DNA of 40,782 bases, taken from NCBI GenBank assembly GCA_049454295.1, contig JBMTYG010000013.1, forward strand, positions 1 through 40,782, written 5' to 3'. Below the pieces are notes generated by a model. It saw only the letters and a list, made by a program, of their open reading frames with translations. It ran no database searches and had not been told where the DNA came from. Source of the stretch: UBA7803 sp049454295 (GTDB lineage: Bacteria > Pseudomonadota > Gammaproteobacteria > Pseudomonadales > Azotimanducaceae). The translations under genes and the position numbers were made by a program. How positions within the stretch are numbered: the first letter of the stretch is position 1; every line of letters starts with the position of its first letter. Shown in pieces: positions 21,685 through 30,334 of the stretch.

Positions 21685-23400
21685 TCATCGTGGCACGCCT
21701 TCCGACTGTCCATGCACCTTGGGCGGGGCAACTTCGTTGAGTTTGGAATCGACAGCCGGAGCGGGCGGACGCGGCGGCGGTTCCTCGTTGAGCGGAGGTT
21801 GCGGAGCCCAAGGGGTCTCGCGTACCGCGCTCGATTGCGGCAGATGCATGGGTTGTTCCACGGGTTCTGGCAGAACGATCTGGGCCGGCGCCTCGTTGAC
21901 ACGCGCCTCGGTTGTGCCCGTGACAGAGTGCCCGGGTGCCTGGCTGCCTAGAGCAAGCGGGTCGGCGACGGTGCCGCGCTGGAACACGGGTAAAATGCCG
22001 CGCAGATCGCTGTCGACCAGCGTGACCTCCGTGCTAGCGTAAACGCTCTCCATGGTTTCAAGGTACAGTCGGTCACGGGTAACCTCGGGTGCCAAGCGGT
22101 GAGCGGCTTCAACCTGCCGGAAGCGCTCGGCTTCGCCGCGCGATCGGTTTTCGACATTGAGCGCATAAGCGCGTGCCTCGGCCACCACCCGTTCCGCCTT
22201 GCCCTTCGCATGGGGAATGACGCTGTTGTACTCGGCTTGGGCCTGGTTGATGAGGTGTTCCATCTCCTGTTTGGCCTGGTTGACCAGATGATAGGCGCTC
22301 CGCACTTCGTCCGGCGGGTTGGCGTCCAGGATGATGACTTCCTTGATTTCGAGACCAAGCCCATAACGGTCGATCTGCGTCTGCATGAAGCGCAGCGCTG
22401 ACTCGGCGATCGCCTCCCGCCCATTAGCAAGCACGTCACTCGTCAACAGATCACCCACCGCCGTACGCATGCCAACGATTGCGAGGTCGCGCAGTGTGCG
22501 TGTCACGTCCTCTGCCCGGAAGAGATACTGCTTGGCGTCCACGATTTCGTACTGCACTGTCCATGTGAGGTAGACGACATTGAGGTCGCCGGTCATCATT
22601 TTCATGTCAGCAGGAATCGGGATTTTGCCGTCCGGCGGAATCACGTTCTCCAGCGCCTCTTCGGTGATTTCCACCCGTTCGAGCACGTCTGCCGTGTCGG
22701 CTTCTGGGTCGGGCGGCGGTTCCGGCGGGGGATCAAGCGAGGCGGCATAGTCTTTTGGCAGAGGCGGGCCCCGCCGCAATTCCTCGGTCACGACCCCTGT
22801 GTGTCGGCCATCGACATTGGCTTCGACCGCCTCTATCACCGCGTCGGAAACATGCTCCGCGCGCGCCTGCTCGCGTTCGGTCTGTGGCCGTGGAGGCGGG
22901 GTGTACTGTCGGAAACCGAAATTTTCCTCCAGACGGAGCTGGGTGTTGACCATGAGCTGCTTCTCCAGGAGCGGCAGCTTGATCGCCAGTCCGGGATCGA
23001 TCATGCGGTCGTAACGACCAAGACGAACGATCACTGCGTTGTCTGTGACACCCACCATGAACAGACTGTCGTAGAGCAGCAGCAGCAACCCAGCGAAGCC
23101 GCCAAGGATGAAAATCGCGCGGCGCAAACCCGCGCCGAACAAGAATCTAAGCAGCCGGTTGCGCCTCAGGGCATCAAGCACGGCAGTCAGTGAGCGATCC
23201 GTTGCGCGCTCCAATGCCGCAGCCACGCGTGCAAACCCCTGACGGATCTTCGCGACCCCCTCGCGTAGCGTCGAAAGGAACGAGCCAAGGGCGTGGGACA
23301 ATTGCCGATTCACGCGATAGCCTAAGCTGCGACGCCGATTACGCAGGCTATTCAGGCGTCGGCGCGCGCGCCGTTCGTCGGCTCGAGAGGACTCGCTCAT
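21685..23400 (-). CDS. hflK: HflK-like SPFH/band-7 protein with extended ends
   Basis: 571 residues, well above the 419 of E. coli HflK. Order: a strongly basic cytosolic N-terminus (1-90), one membrane helix (about 94-115), the SPFH domain (VGVTDNAVIVRLGRYDRMIDPGLAIKLPLLEK), a Pro/Glu-rich insertion (about 165-260), the second SPFH half (NVVYLTWTVQYEIVDAKQYLFRAEDVTRTLRDLAIVGMR), a coiled coil (QAQAEYNSVIPHAKGKAERVVAEARAYA) and a Pro-rich tail (about 500-571). The insertion and tail are unusual for HflK. Its ATG overlaps the stop of the solute-binding-protein gene. Confidence 0.88.
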   Translation of the reverse strand: MSESSRADERRARRRLNSLRNRRRSLGYRVNRQLSHALGSFLSTLREGVAKIRQGFARVAAALERATDRSLTAVLDALRRNRLLRFLFGAGLRRAIFILGGFAGLLLLLYDSLFMVGVTDNAVIVRLGRYDRMIDPGLAIKLPLLEKQLMVNTQLRLEENFGFRQYTPPPRPQTEREQARAEHVSDAVIEAVEANVDGRHTGVVTEELRRGPPLPKDYAASLDPPPEPPPDPEADTADVLERVEITEEALENVIPPDGKIPIPADMKMMTGDLNVVYLTWTVQYEIVDAKQYLFRAEDVTRTLRDLAIVGMRTAVGDLLTSDVLANGREAIAESALRFMQTQIDRYGLGLEIKEVIILDANPPDEVRSAYHLVNQAKQEMEHLINQAQAEYNSVIPHAKGKAERVVAEARAYALNVENRSRGEAERFRQVEAAHRLAPEVTRDRLYLETMESVYASTEVTLVDSDLRGILPVFQRGTVADPLALGSQAPGHSVTGTTEARVNEAPAQIVLPEPVEQPMHLPQSSAVRETPWAPQPPLNEEPPPRPPAPAVDSKLNEVAPPKVHGQSEGVPR

Positions 23401-24686
23401 AGGGCGGGCTTCTCCCAGTTGTCACCCCACCCTCGATAAAGGCCATCTAAAAACCGATCCCAGTCGGTCTTGGCCATAGCGATGGCATTGTTCTGCGGGG
23501 GAATAGCGCTTTCCGCCTGCCAGACCGTGTTCATAACGCCAGAGCTGCTGATCTCCGCGATCAACGGTCTACGTAGTGGAAACTGATTGCCGCGGGCGAT
23601 TTCGAGGCGACCCGAGGGCGCGTCGATAACAGTGCCTTCAATGTAGGCTTCGACCTCTCTCGGCTGCGTACTTCTGGCTCGTCTGGCGGCGTCCGCCCAC
23701 ACCATGACGGCGGAGTAAGCGGCTTCGCCCCAGGGGCCAGGCACTTCCCTGGGGCCAAATTTGCGTGCGTAGGCCTTCAGATACTCGCGATTGGTGTCCG
23801 ATTTGTTGGCCGGGTCGTAGAACGAAACGGCAAAATTGCCAGCTACGGCCTCCCAACCAATGCTCTCCAAATCGATTCGACCCGCGTTACCAAAAAAGAG
23901 CGTGGGAATTGCGCCGTTACCGGCGCCTGCCGCGTGCAGGGCCTTGTAAAGCGGTACGTTCGCATCGCCAACAACGAGATTGATCAGCACATCAGGTTGC
24001 GCCCGCAGGATATCTGCAGCAATGCTCGCACCATCCTTGAAGGTGGAATCCAGGAATATCTCGCCAACAAAGGAGCCCCCGACGCGGTCCAGCTCATGCA
24101 GCAAGATCTCTCTTGCGACGCGTCCGTAAAGAGAATCGGATGCGACCAGATAGAAGCGCTTGCCAAAGCGTTCCGCCGACCAGGCGGTCGGCTCCAGCAG
24201 CAACTGGTTTGGCAGCGAGCCGGTGGTGAGCAGATGGCTGCTACCGTCGAGCCCAATATCGGCGTAAGGATAGACAAGCAGTCCGTCGACCGCGTTGATG
24301 ACGGGCTCCAGCTCCCGCATGCAGGCGGCCGTCAGACAGCCGAAGACGACGTCGACCCCCTCATCCTCAAAAAGGGTCTTTACCTGAGCGATTCGGAGAT
24401 CCGCCTGCAATCCCGGGTTCACGGTGATGACGTCGAGCCGGCGTTGCAGAAGACCGGCCCGGGTAGACAGATTCTCGAGTGCAAATAGAACGCCATCTCG
24501 TGCGACGCGCCCTTCCAGTGCCGAAGGCCCGCTCGTGGGGAAGAACACCCCGATACGCACCGGCTTCAGACTGGCTTCGAACAGGGCGTACCCAGACCAG
24601 GCCAGGACGGCTAACACCACCCCTCGGACCAGCAGGTTGTACTGCAGACGCAGTCCCCGGAACGGCTTGAATCGACGGCGCGCCAT
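23397..24686 (-). CDS. Membrane-anchored type I periplasmic solute-binding protein (UrtA/AmiC-like)
   Basis: 429 residues. A basic N-terminus and one hydrophobic helix (about 20-40) lead into a Leu/Ile/Val- or urea/amide-type binding fold: VRIGVFFPTSGPSALEGRVARDGVLFALE, DVVFGCLTAACMRELEPVIN, ADIGLDGSSHLLTTG, FYLVASDSLYGRVAREILLHEL, LINLVVGDANVPLYKALHAAG. UrtA and AmiC bind urea or short amides. No ABC permease or ATPase lies nearby, and instead the gene is coupled (ATGA) to hflK, which suggests a sensing rather than a transport role (inference). Confidence 0.82.
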   Translation of the reverse strand: MARRRFKPFRGLRLQYNLLVRGVVLAVLAWSGYALFEASLKPVRIGVFFPTSGPSALEGRVARDGVLFALENLSTRAGLLQRRLDVITVNPGLQADLRIAQVKTLFEDEGVDVVFGCLTAACMRELEPVINAVDGLLVYPYADIGLDGSSHLLTTGSLPNQLLLEPTAWSAERFGKRFYLVASDSLYGRVAREILLHELDRVGGSFVGEIFLDSTFKDGASIAADILRAQPDVLINLVVGDANVPLYKALHAAGAGNGAIPTLFFGNAGRIDLESIGWEAVAGNFAVSFYDPANKSDTNREYLKAYARKFGPREVPGPWGEAAYSAVMVWADAARRARSTQPREVEAYIEGTVIDAPSGRLEIARGNQFPLRRPLIAEISSSGVMNTVWQAESAIPPQNNAIAMAKTDWDRFLDGLYRGWGDNWEKPAL

Positions 24687-24699
24687 GGATTCGGACTAA

Positions 24700-25596
24700 T
24701 CAGTTGTCTGAGACCGGGGAATCGATGTCAGCCCCCTCGGCCTTGGTGACGCTGATGTGGGACGCTCGGCTTGTGACGGAAAGTTTGATGCCGGCTTCGG
24801 AAGCGCTCGCAAACTCATTGGTGATAGCGGCGGGTCCCGTGATGAACTGCGCCTGCACACGCGCAAGCGGAGGAAGACGAAGCGAGATGTCTCCGCGCCC
24901 AGTCTTGATGTCGATGGTTCCCGTCTCGGGGAGACGGATCCAGGAGGCGTCCAGCTGGCCGGTTGCCGAGCGGAAACTCAGACTGCCCGCGAGGTGAGAG
25001 AGCCGGGCTGCACCACTGTTGGTGACAATCGTCAGCGAGCGACAAGGTCCATCGATGTCCACTGCGCCGCTAGCTGTTTCGATGACGATGTCGCCGGTAA
25101 GGCCCCTCACGTCCACCGAGCCCGCGCCGGTGGTTGCCCGAATAGTTAAACCGCTAGGCAGGCCGACGCGCAGGCCGGTTGCCGGAGGCTTGAGGGCGCG
25201 CCAGGGTTTTCGCGAGCGCACAATTGAGCGGGTGGTGAACTGCAAGGCGTCCCCGCGAAGGCGCATGTCGATTTGCGCGGTAGCGGGGTCGTGGCCAATG
25301 GCGTCAATGGTTACTGCACCATCGTCTCGCGCATAGATGGCGATAGGTCCTGAGTCCGTCTCGACCTCGACGGAGAGAATGTCCACGCTACCAATAGCCA
25401 GATGCCCAACGCGGGCGACAGGCCCCGCTGAGTGCTCCCCGGCCACGGACGGACCGGCCGCGTCATTGGCTCCGTCTGGCTGAAGAAGGCTGGTTACTCC
25501 ATTGGAGGATAATGCCGATTCCGAGTGGCGGTTGCTTGCAGCCGCTGAACGTGGCGTGCTCCTGTCGCCCGGGAATTCCGTGACTACGCTGCCCAT
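24700..25596 (-). CDS. DUF4097-like beta-strand repeat protein
   Basis: 298 residues. A disordered Ser/Ala-rich first 90 residues is followed by beta-helix-like repeats: GLRVGLPSGLTIRATTGAGSVDVRGLTGDIVIETASGAVDIDGPCRSLTIVTNSGAARLSHLAGSL..., the period-20 pattern of DUF4097 (putative adhesin) domains. No clear signal peptide. Members are often linked to envelope sensing. It ends 13 bases before the solute-binding-protein gene. Confidence 0.75.
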   Translation of the reverse strand: MGSVVTEFPGDRSTPRSAAASNRHSESALSSNGVTSLLQPDGANDAAGPSVAGEHSAGPVARVGHLAIGSVDILSVEVETDSGPIAIYARDDGAVTIDAIGHDPATAQIDMRLRGDALQFTTRSIVRSRKPWRALKPPATGLRVGLPSGLTIRATTGAGSVDVRGLTGDIVIETASGAVDIDGPCRSLTIVTNSGAARLSHLAGSLSFRSATGQLDASWIRLPETGTIDIKTGRGDISLRLPPLARVQAQFITGPAAITNEFASASEAGIKLSVTSRASHISVTKAEGADIDSPVSDN

Positions 25597-25612
25597 GATC
25601 GTCAGACCTTTT

Positions 25613-26569
25613 TCAGGGGGTTGTGTTTGATCCAGCTGAGGGCTCAGCTGCCGCCGGCGCGGAGGCACCGATCGGTGTGACCACGTCAGACGTCGGCAGC
25701 TCCGACGCTACAGTTGGTGGCGATGCCTGCTTGCGCCTGGCTCGGGTAGTGCCCGTGGCGGAGGTCGATTTTGACCCAGTGCTTGCCGCCTTCCGGGTGG
25801 TTGAGCGAGTCCGCGTGGGCTTTTTTGCCGCCGCTTTTGTGGTTGCTGACTCAGCGGCGTCGAGGTTCGCGTTGGTGGACGCTGCGACCTTGGATTTGCG
25901 CGGAGCAGCCTTGCGTTTTGCGGGCGCCTTGCGTTTGGTCGAAGTCTTGGCGGCAGTGTTCGTGTCGTCTTTGCCGAGCCCGAGCCGCGCACCGACGCTG
26001 CTCGTGAGTTCTGCCAGGTGCAGTCGCTCCCCAATGGCGCCTGCCTGAGCGCGAAGGGTTGCCAGGTCCGGCACCCGAATTTGCTGAGCCATCTCCTGCA
26101 GGCGGTGGGCACTCTGCTTGGCAGCGGTCTTCAGCTTGCTGGGGGAAGGCACCGTGGCCAGTTCCAGTCGGCGGCCGATCTTGTCCGCGACCTGGTCTAC
26201 GACGCGGCGCGCCCGTTTGCCTTCCGAGCTGACTCGGGCATTCAAGCCCTGCAGCGTTCCGGCCAGCTGATCGCGCGATGGCGCCAGGCGTTCCCACAGT
26301 TTTCGGGTCTCGCCAGCGGCTGCGGTTGCTGCGGTCGCGAGCGCGGCGAATCGGGTTTCGCTCTTGCTACCTTCAGCGGGGACATGGCCGTCGCTGGGTA
26401 TCTCCGGAGCGGAGGCCACGGGTGCCGCTGACATCGGAGCAGCGTTCGGTGTATCTGCTGTTGTTTCGGCGCTGGTGTCATTTGCGCCCTGGAGGGTTCC
26501 ATCAATGGGTACCTCGGACGTTGCCTCGGATTTCAACGCGGGCGATGTCGGCTCGTTTTCGTGACTCAT
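25613..26569 (-). CDS. Lys/Ala-rich low-complexity protein, function unknown
   Basis: 318 residues starting at the ATG preceded by AGGACAC; a longer frame to 26659 lacks a clear site. Three parts: an acidic Ser/Thr/Ala/Pro-rich N-terminus (1-75), a helical middle (about 75-205, e.g. TRKLWERLAPSRDQLAGTL and QSAHRLQEMAQQIRVPDLATL), and a basic Lys/Ala/Thr-rich tail (TKRKAPAKRKAAPRKSK, KKPTRTRSTTRKAAS) like histone H1 or AlgP. Such tails bind DNA or other polyanions. It is the first gene of the HflKC operon. Not recognised beyond composition. Confidence 0.68.
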   Translation of the reverse strand: MSHENEPTSPALKSEATSEVPIDGTLQGANDTSAETTADTPNAAPMSAAPVASAPEIPSDGHVPAEGSKSETRFAALATAATAAAGETRKLWERLAPSRDQLAGTLQGLNARVSSEGKRARRVVDQVADKIGRRLELATVPSPSKLKTAAKQSAHRLQEMAQQIRVPDLATLRAQAGAIGERLHLAELTSSVGARLGLGKDDTNTAAKTSTKRKAPAKRKAAPRKSKVAASTNANLDAAESATTKAAAKKPTRTRSTTRKAASTGSKSTSATGTTRARRKQASPPTVASELPTSDVVTPIGASAPAAAEPSAGSNTTP

Positions 26570-26839
26570 TGATGTGTCCTGCTCTGATTCTTGCGGGTCA
26601 GTACTAAGTGCGCTCGCCGCCCCTTCCGCTGACGACGCCCCTGCGTCAAAACCATGCAAGTGCCCGCACAGCCACCCTCGGGTATCAACTCAAGGACGTA
26701 TGTGGAAAGCGGAGCGAAATGCGAGAGTCCTGCGCCAACGGCTGAGGGCATTAGCGACGGAAAAACTCAATGCTGCACTGCAGCGTTTTCCGCATTTATA
26801 GCGGATAAGGTCAGCGAAAGGAAGGCTCGGAGACGGGTC
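26570..26839 (-). promoter_or_regulatory. 270-base upstream region of the HflKC operon
   Basis: No gene is supported here. Read on the minus strand, TATAAA (26800-26795) is a possible -10 box; no good -35 box is seen. Just downstream of it lies a two-part inverted repeat: GGAAAA/TTTTCC (26759-26764 and 26786-26791) enclosing GCTGC/GCAGC (26772-26784). This could be a 5' leader hairpin or an operator for the operon starting at 26569. Alternatively it ends transcripts from the F420 operon upstream. Confidence 0.35.
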
Positions 26840-27082
26840 TCAGGAAGAAAGCAGGCGGTGCCGGTTACGTGCTGCACGCCGCATGCGCCACCCAAGGCGC
26901 AAAAACCACCAGCCGGGAAGGGAGATGACAATCACGACCAGCGAACCCCAGCCGGTTGTGAGCCACCATAAAAAAGGAGGCATCTGCACGATCGGCTGCA
27001 GATTGAGGAAAATCCAAGCCCCTGCTGCGATGCAGCAAAGGGTCACCCAAAGACCACCAAACAACTTGAACAGAGCGCTCAT
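26840..27082 (-). CDS. Small two-helix membrane protein coupled to fbiC
   Basis: 80 residues with two hydrophobic segments (about 8-28 and 45-64), a Trp-rich middle (PPFLWWLTTGWGS) and a basic tail (RMRRAARNRHR), so both ends should face the cytosol. Its ATG overlaps the TGA of fbiC (ATGA), which argues that it is real and part of the F420 operon. No family recognised. Confidence 0.65.
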   Translation of the reverse strand: MSALFKLFGGLWVTLCCIAAGAWIFLNLQPIVQMPPFLWWLTTGWGSLVVIVISLPGWWFLRLGWRMRRAARNRHRLLSS

Positions 27083-29556
27083 GAATCAGCCCGCGCCGCG
27101 GCAATCAGGTCATTACGCACCAGTTGGCCTTCCCGCCGGCGCTCATAGCGCTTAGCCGGCGTGTTGATTATTTCCGTGATGTCGGTGGCATTCAGCCCAG
27201 CCTGGATGCGCTCAGCGCTGACTTCGCCATAGGCGGTGGTGCGCTGCTGCGCCGTGCGACCGCACGCGCTGATCATCGCGCGCATCTCTGTTGGTGTCGT
27301 CTCCTGCCCGTGGCTGGTGCCCGCAGCGCGACTGATACTTTCGTTCATTAACGTGCCGCCCAGATCATTGCAGCCAGCATCAAGACATGCCTGCACGCCC
27401 ACATGCCCCATTTTTACCCAGCTGGCCTGGATGTTCGGGATCCGCTGGTGCAGCACGAGTCGCGCAACCGAGTGCATGAGCACCGCCTCGCGGAAGGTAG
27501 GCCCTTTGCGCGCCTTGCCCTTGAGATACATCGGCGCTTCCATGTGCACGAAAGGCAGCGGCACAAATTCGGTGAAGCCTCCGGTTTCAGCTTGCAGGTC
27601 ACGCACACGGATCAGATGCCGCGCCCAGTGCTCGGGGGCTTCGACGTGACCGTACATAATGGTTGCGGTGGTCTTGAATCCTGCGCCATGGGAGGCGCGC
27701 ATGACGTCGAGCCACTGACCCGTGTTGATCTTGTCCGGACAGATAATAGCGCGGACCTCGTCGTCGAGAATTTCCGCTGCCGTGCCAGGCAAGGTGCCGA
27801 GGCCAGCCTCTTTAAGACGTCTGACGTAGCTCGGCAGGTCGAGGTTGGCGGTTGCCGCCCCCTGCCATATTTCTAGCGGCGAGAAGGCGTGAATGTGCAT
27901 CTCGGGGACCGCCGCCTTCACGGCTCTCAGAATCTCCACATAAGTCTCACCGGTGTACTCAGGGTGGATGCCGCCCTGCATACAGACTTCCGTGGCGCCG
28001 CGTTCCCACGCCTCCACGGTGCGCCGCTGAATCTCCTCGTGGGAAAGATCGTAAGGACGACCGCGGAGATTCTCGGACAGTTTGCCCTTCGAGAATGCGC
28101 AGAACTGGCACTTGAAGTAGCAGATGTTCGTGTAGTTGATGTTGCGGTTGACGACGAACGTCACCGTGTCACCGTTCACCTCGCGGCGCAGCCGGTCTGC
28201 TGCGCGGGCCACCGCGCTGAAGTCATCCCCACGCGCGGCGAAAAGTCGCACGATTTCGGATTCAGTCAGGTCGGCGCCAGCGCTCGCGCGCTCGATGATC
28301 GCGGCAATGTCCGCAGACACCGTGTGCGGCTCGGCGGTAATCGCGACCACGTCCCTGGCCGGCGGGGGCGTCTGCGAACCGGGGCACCAGTCGTCGCTGC
28401 GGCCTAGCCCTTCGGCGTCGGACAGGGCAAGCACGCTGTCGTGCAGACCAGGGTCGACCCATCGGGCGAGGTCGCGTGCGAATCTTGGATACACGGTTAG
28501 CCGTTCCTGGAGGAACTTTCCGGCGCGGGCGGTCTCGCGTGCGAGTTCGTCCAGATGAGGCCAGGGTGCTTCGGGATTGACGAAGTCCGGTGTCAGCGGT
28601 GAAACCCCGCCCCAATCGTTGATGCCAGCCCGAACGATCTGCTCCAGCACGCCGGGGCTCAGATTAGGTGGCGCTTGAACGCTCATCGACGCACCGAAGA
28701 GGATGCGAGTCACAGCGATGGTCCAGAGCAGTTCGTTCAGATCAGGCTCCGGCGCCTGCGCCATCAGCGTTTCCGGCTTAGCCCGGAAGTTCTGGACGAT
28801 AATTTCCTGAATGTGTCCATGACGGTCGTGGACGTCGCGGATAGCGAGCAGGGACTCGATGCGCTCCCGCCGCGTTTCGCCAATGCCAATCAGGATACCG
28901 GTCGTGAACGGGACGCTAACGCGCCCCGCGGCCTCGAGCGTTGCCAATCGCACCGCAGGCACCTTATCGGGTGAGCCGTGGTGAGGCATGCCCTTTTCGC
29001 ACAGTCGATCGGAGAGCGACTCAAGCATGATGCCCATCGAGGGCGAAACGGGACGCAGGCGAGCGAGCTCTTCGTCGGTCAGAGTGCCTGGGTTCAGATG
29101 CGGTAGTAGGCCTGTCTCCCGGTAGACGCGCTCGGCAACATGCAGCAGGTAATCGAGCGTCGACTCGAACCCGAGCGCCTTCAGCGCCTCGCGCGCTGCC
29201 TTGTAGCGCAGCTCCGGTTTCTCACCCAAGGTGAACAACGCCTCCTTGCAGCCCAGGCTCGCGCCGTGTCGCGCGATCTCGAGCACCTCGTCGACGGTCA
29301 TGTACGGCGCTTTCACCTTTCGAGGCACCTGCGCGAACGTGCAGTAGTGGCATACATCGCGACAGAGATGAGTCAGCGGGATGAAGACCTTCCTCGAATA
29401 GGTGACCACGTTGTGGAAACCACGGTCTCGTATCTCGGCTGCAACGCTGGCAAGGGCAGCGGTGTCCGTGAACTCTGCCAGGGCGAGCGCTTGGTCATTA
29501 CTAGGGCGCTGGCCGAGCGCGGCGTTACGGGCAATGGCGTCGATCATGTCACTCAT
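27079..29556 (-). CDS. fbiC: FO synthase, CofG-CofH fusion (FbiC)
   Basis: 825-residue double radical-SAM enzyme that joins tyrosine to 5-amino-6-ribitylaminouracil to make FO, the deazaflavin core of coenzyme F420. The CofG half (about 1-395) has the iron-sulfur motif CRDVCHYC (Cys65, 69, 72), and the CofH half (about 410-805) has CYFKCQFC (Cys479, 483, 486) with MQGGIHPEYTGETY and ACGRTAQQRTTAYGE. The fused form is known from actinobacteria and some other aerobic bacteria; archaea and cyanobacteria usually have separate genes. ATG 10 bases after cofC. A downstream membrane protein overlaps its stop. Confidence 0.96.
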   Translation of the reverse strand: MSDMIDAIARNAALGQRPSNDQALALAEFTDTAALASVAAEIRDRGFHNVVTYSRKVFIPLTHLCRDVCHYCTFAQVPRKVKAPYMTVDEVLEIARHGASLGCKEALFTLGEKPELRYKAAREALKALGFESTLDYLLHVAERVYRETGLLPHLNPGTLTDEELARLRPVSPSMGIMLESLSDRLCEKGMPHHGSPDKVPAVRLATLEAAGRVSVPFTTGILIGIGETRRERIESLLAIRDVHDRHGHIQEIIVQNFRAKPETLMAQAPEPDLNELLWTIAVTRILFGASMSVQAPPNLSPGVLEQIVRAGINDWGGVSPLTPDFVNPEAPWPHLDELARETARAGKFLQERLTVYPRFARDLARWVDPGLHDSVLALSDAEGLGRSDDWCPGSQTPPPARDVVAITAEPHTVSADIAAIIERASAGADLTESEIVRLFAARGDDFSAVARAADRLRREVNGDTVTFVVNRNINYTNICYFKCQFCAFSKGKLSENLRGRPYDLSHEEIQRRTVEAWERGATEVCMQGGIHPEYTGETYVEILRAVKAAVPEMHIHAFSPLEIWQGAATANLDLPSYVRRLKEAGLGTLPGTAAEILDDEVRAIICPDKINTGQWLDVMRASHGAGFKTTATIMYGHVEAPEHWARHLIRVRDLQAETGGFTEFVPLPFVHMEAPMYLKGKARKGPTFREAVLMHSVARLVLHQRIPNIQASWVKMGHVGVQACLDAGCNDLGGTLMNESISRAAGTSHGQETTPTEMRAMISACGRTAQQRTTAYGEVSAERIQAGLNATDITEIINTPAKRYERRREGQLVRNDLIAAARADS

Positions 29557-29566
29557 GGTGTTCCGT

Positions 29567-30250
29567 TTACTGCTTCTTTTGCGCTGAGGCGCTGGCTGTG
29601 ACGCGGGTTGCGGTCAGACGATTCGAGATACCGCTGCGAACCAGATGGGCGCCGGTCTGCGTATGAGCGCCTCGGGCGAGCAGCGCGCGGAGATCGTCGG
29701 GGGTGTCGATGTCCAGAGCGAAGCCTGGCGACGGTACCACGCGCGGCACAATCCCTGCAGCAAACGCGGCGTCGACATGCGGACGAAAACTGCGGCCATT
29801 GAACACGAGCGGGATAGCGCCCGGTGGGGTGCAAGCGAGCCCGTTCGTACCTACGTGCTCGTCGTCCGGCAGGATCGTGACTTCGGTATGGTCTGCGAGG
29901 ACGGTGTCGATCTCGTTCGCGGTAATGAGAGGCAGGTCGGCAGGCACGATGAGAATGCCCCGCGCCGCGAAATGTCGGGTCAGATAGTCCGCTGCCTGGG
30001 TTAGCGCGCCCGGCAGGTCTGAGCCGGGATGCTCGCTGAACCTTTCTGTGGCAAATGCCTGGGCGAGTGCATCGGCCTCGGGGGTGCGCGATACGATGAG
30101 GACGCCGCGCAGACGCTGGCTCTGCACGAGCGCGGTGAGCACGTCACGCGCCATGGCCAACATGAGCGCACGGCGTTCGTCAGGCGATAGCACAGTGGCC
30201 AGGCGCTGCTTGGCGAACTCCAGAGTTTTGATGGGAACAATCGCCCACAT
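29567..30250 (-). CDS. cofC: Phospholactate/phosphoenolpyruvate/3-phosphoglycerate guanylyltransferase (CofC/FbiD)
   Basis: 227 residues. It uses GTP to activate the three-carbon acid that becomes the F420 side chain. It starts MWAIVPIKTLEFAKQRLATVLSPDERRALMLAMARDVL, the family opening, with LIVPADLPLI (metal Asp) and GFALDIDTPDDLRALL closing the fold. Family members differ in using 2-phospholactate, phosphoenolpyruvate or 3-phosphoglycerate; the sequence alone does not decide. The C-terminal 20 residues are a low-complexity tail. 84 bases separate it from cofD. Confidence 0.92.
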   Translation of the reverse strand: MWAIVPIKTLEFAKQRLATVLSPDERRALMLAMARDVLTALVQSQRLRGVLIVSRTPEADALAQAFATERFSEHPGSDLPGALTQAADYLTRHFAARGILIVPADLPLITANEIDTVLADHTEVTILPDDEHVGTNGLACTPPGAIPLVFNGRSFRPHVDAAFAAGIVPRVVPSPGFALDIDTPDDLRALLARGAHTQTGAHLVRSGISNRLTATRVTASASAQKKQ

Positions 30251-30334
30251 CGTGCTAACCGTGTTGTCAGTTCGGGATGCCCGGATAGGACTGCGTCAGC
30301 CGCGGGCAAGCCCCCGGTCGACAGCGCGTCAGCC

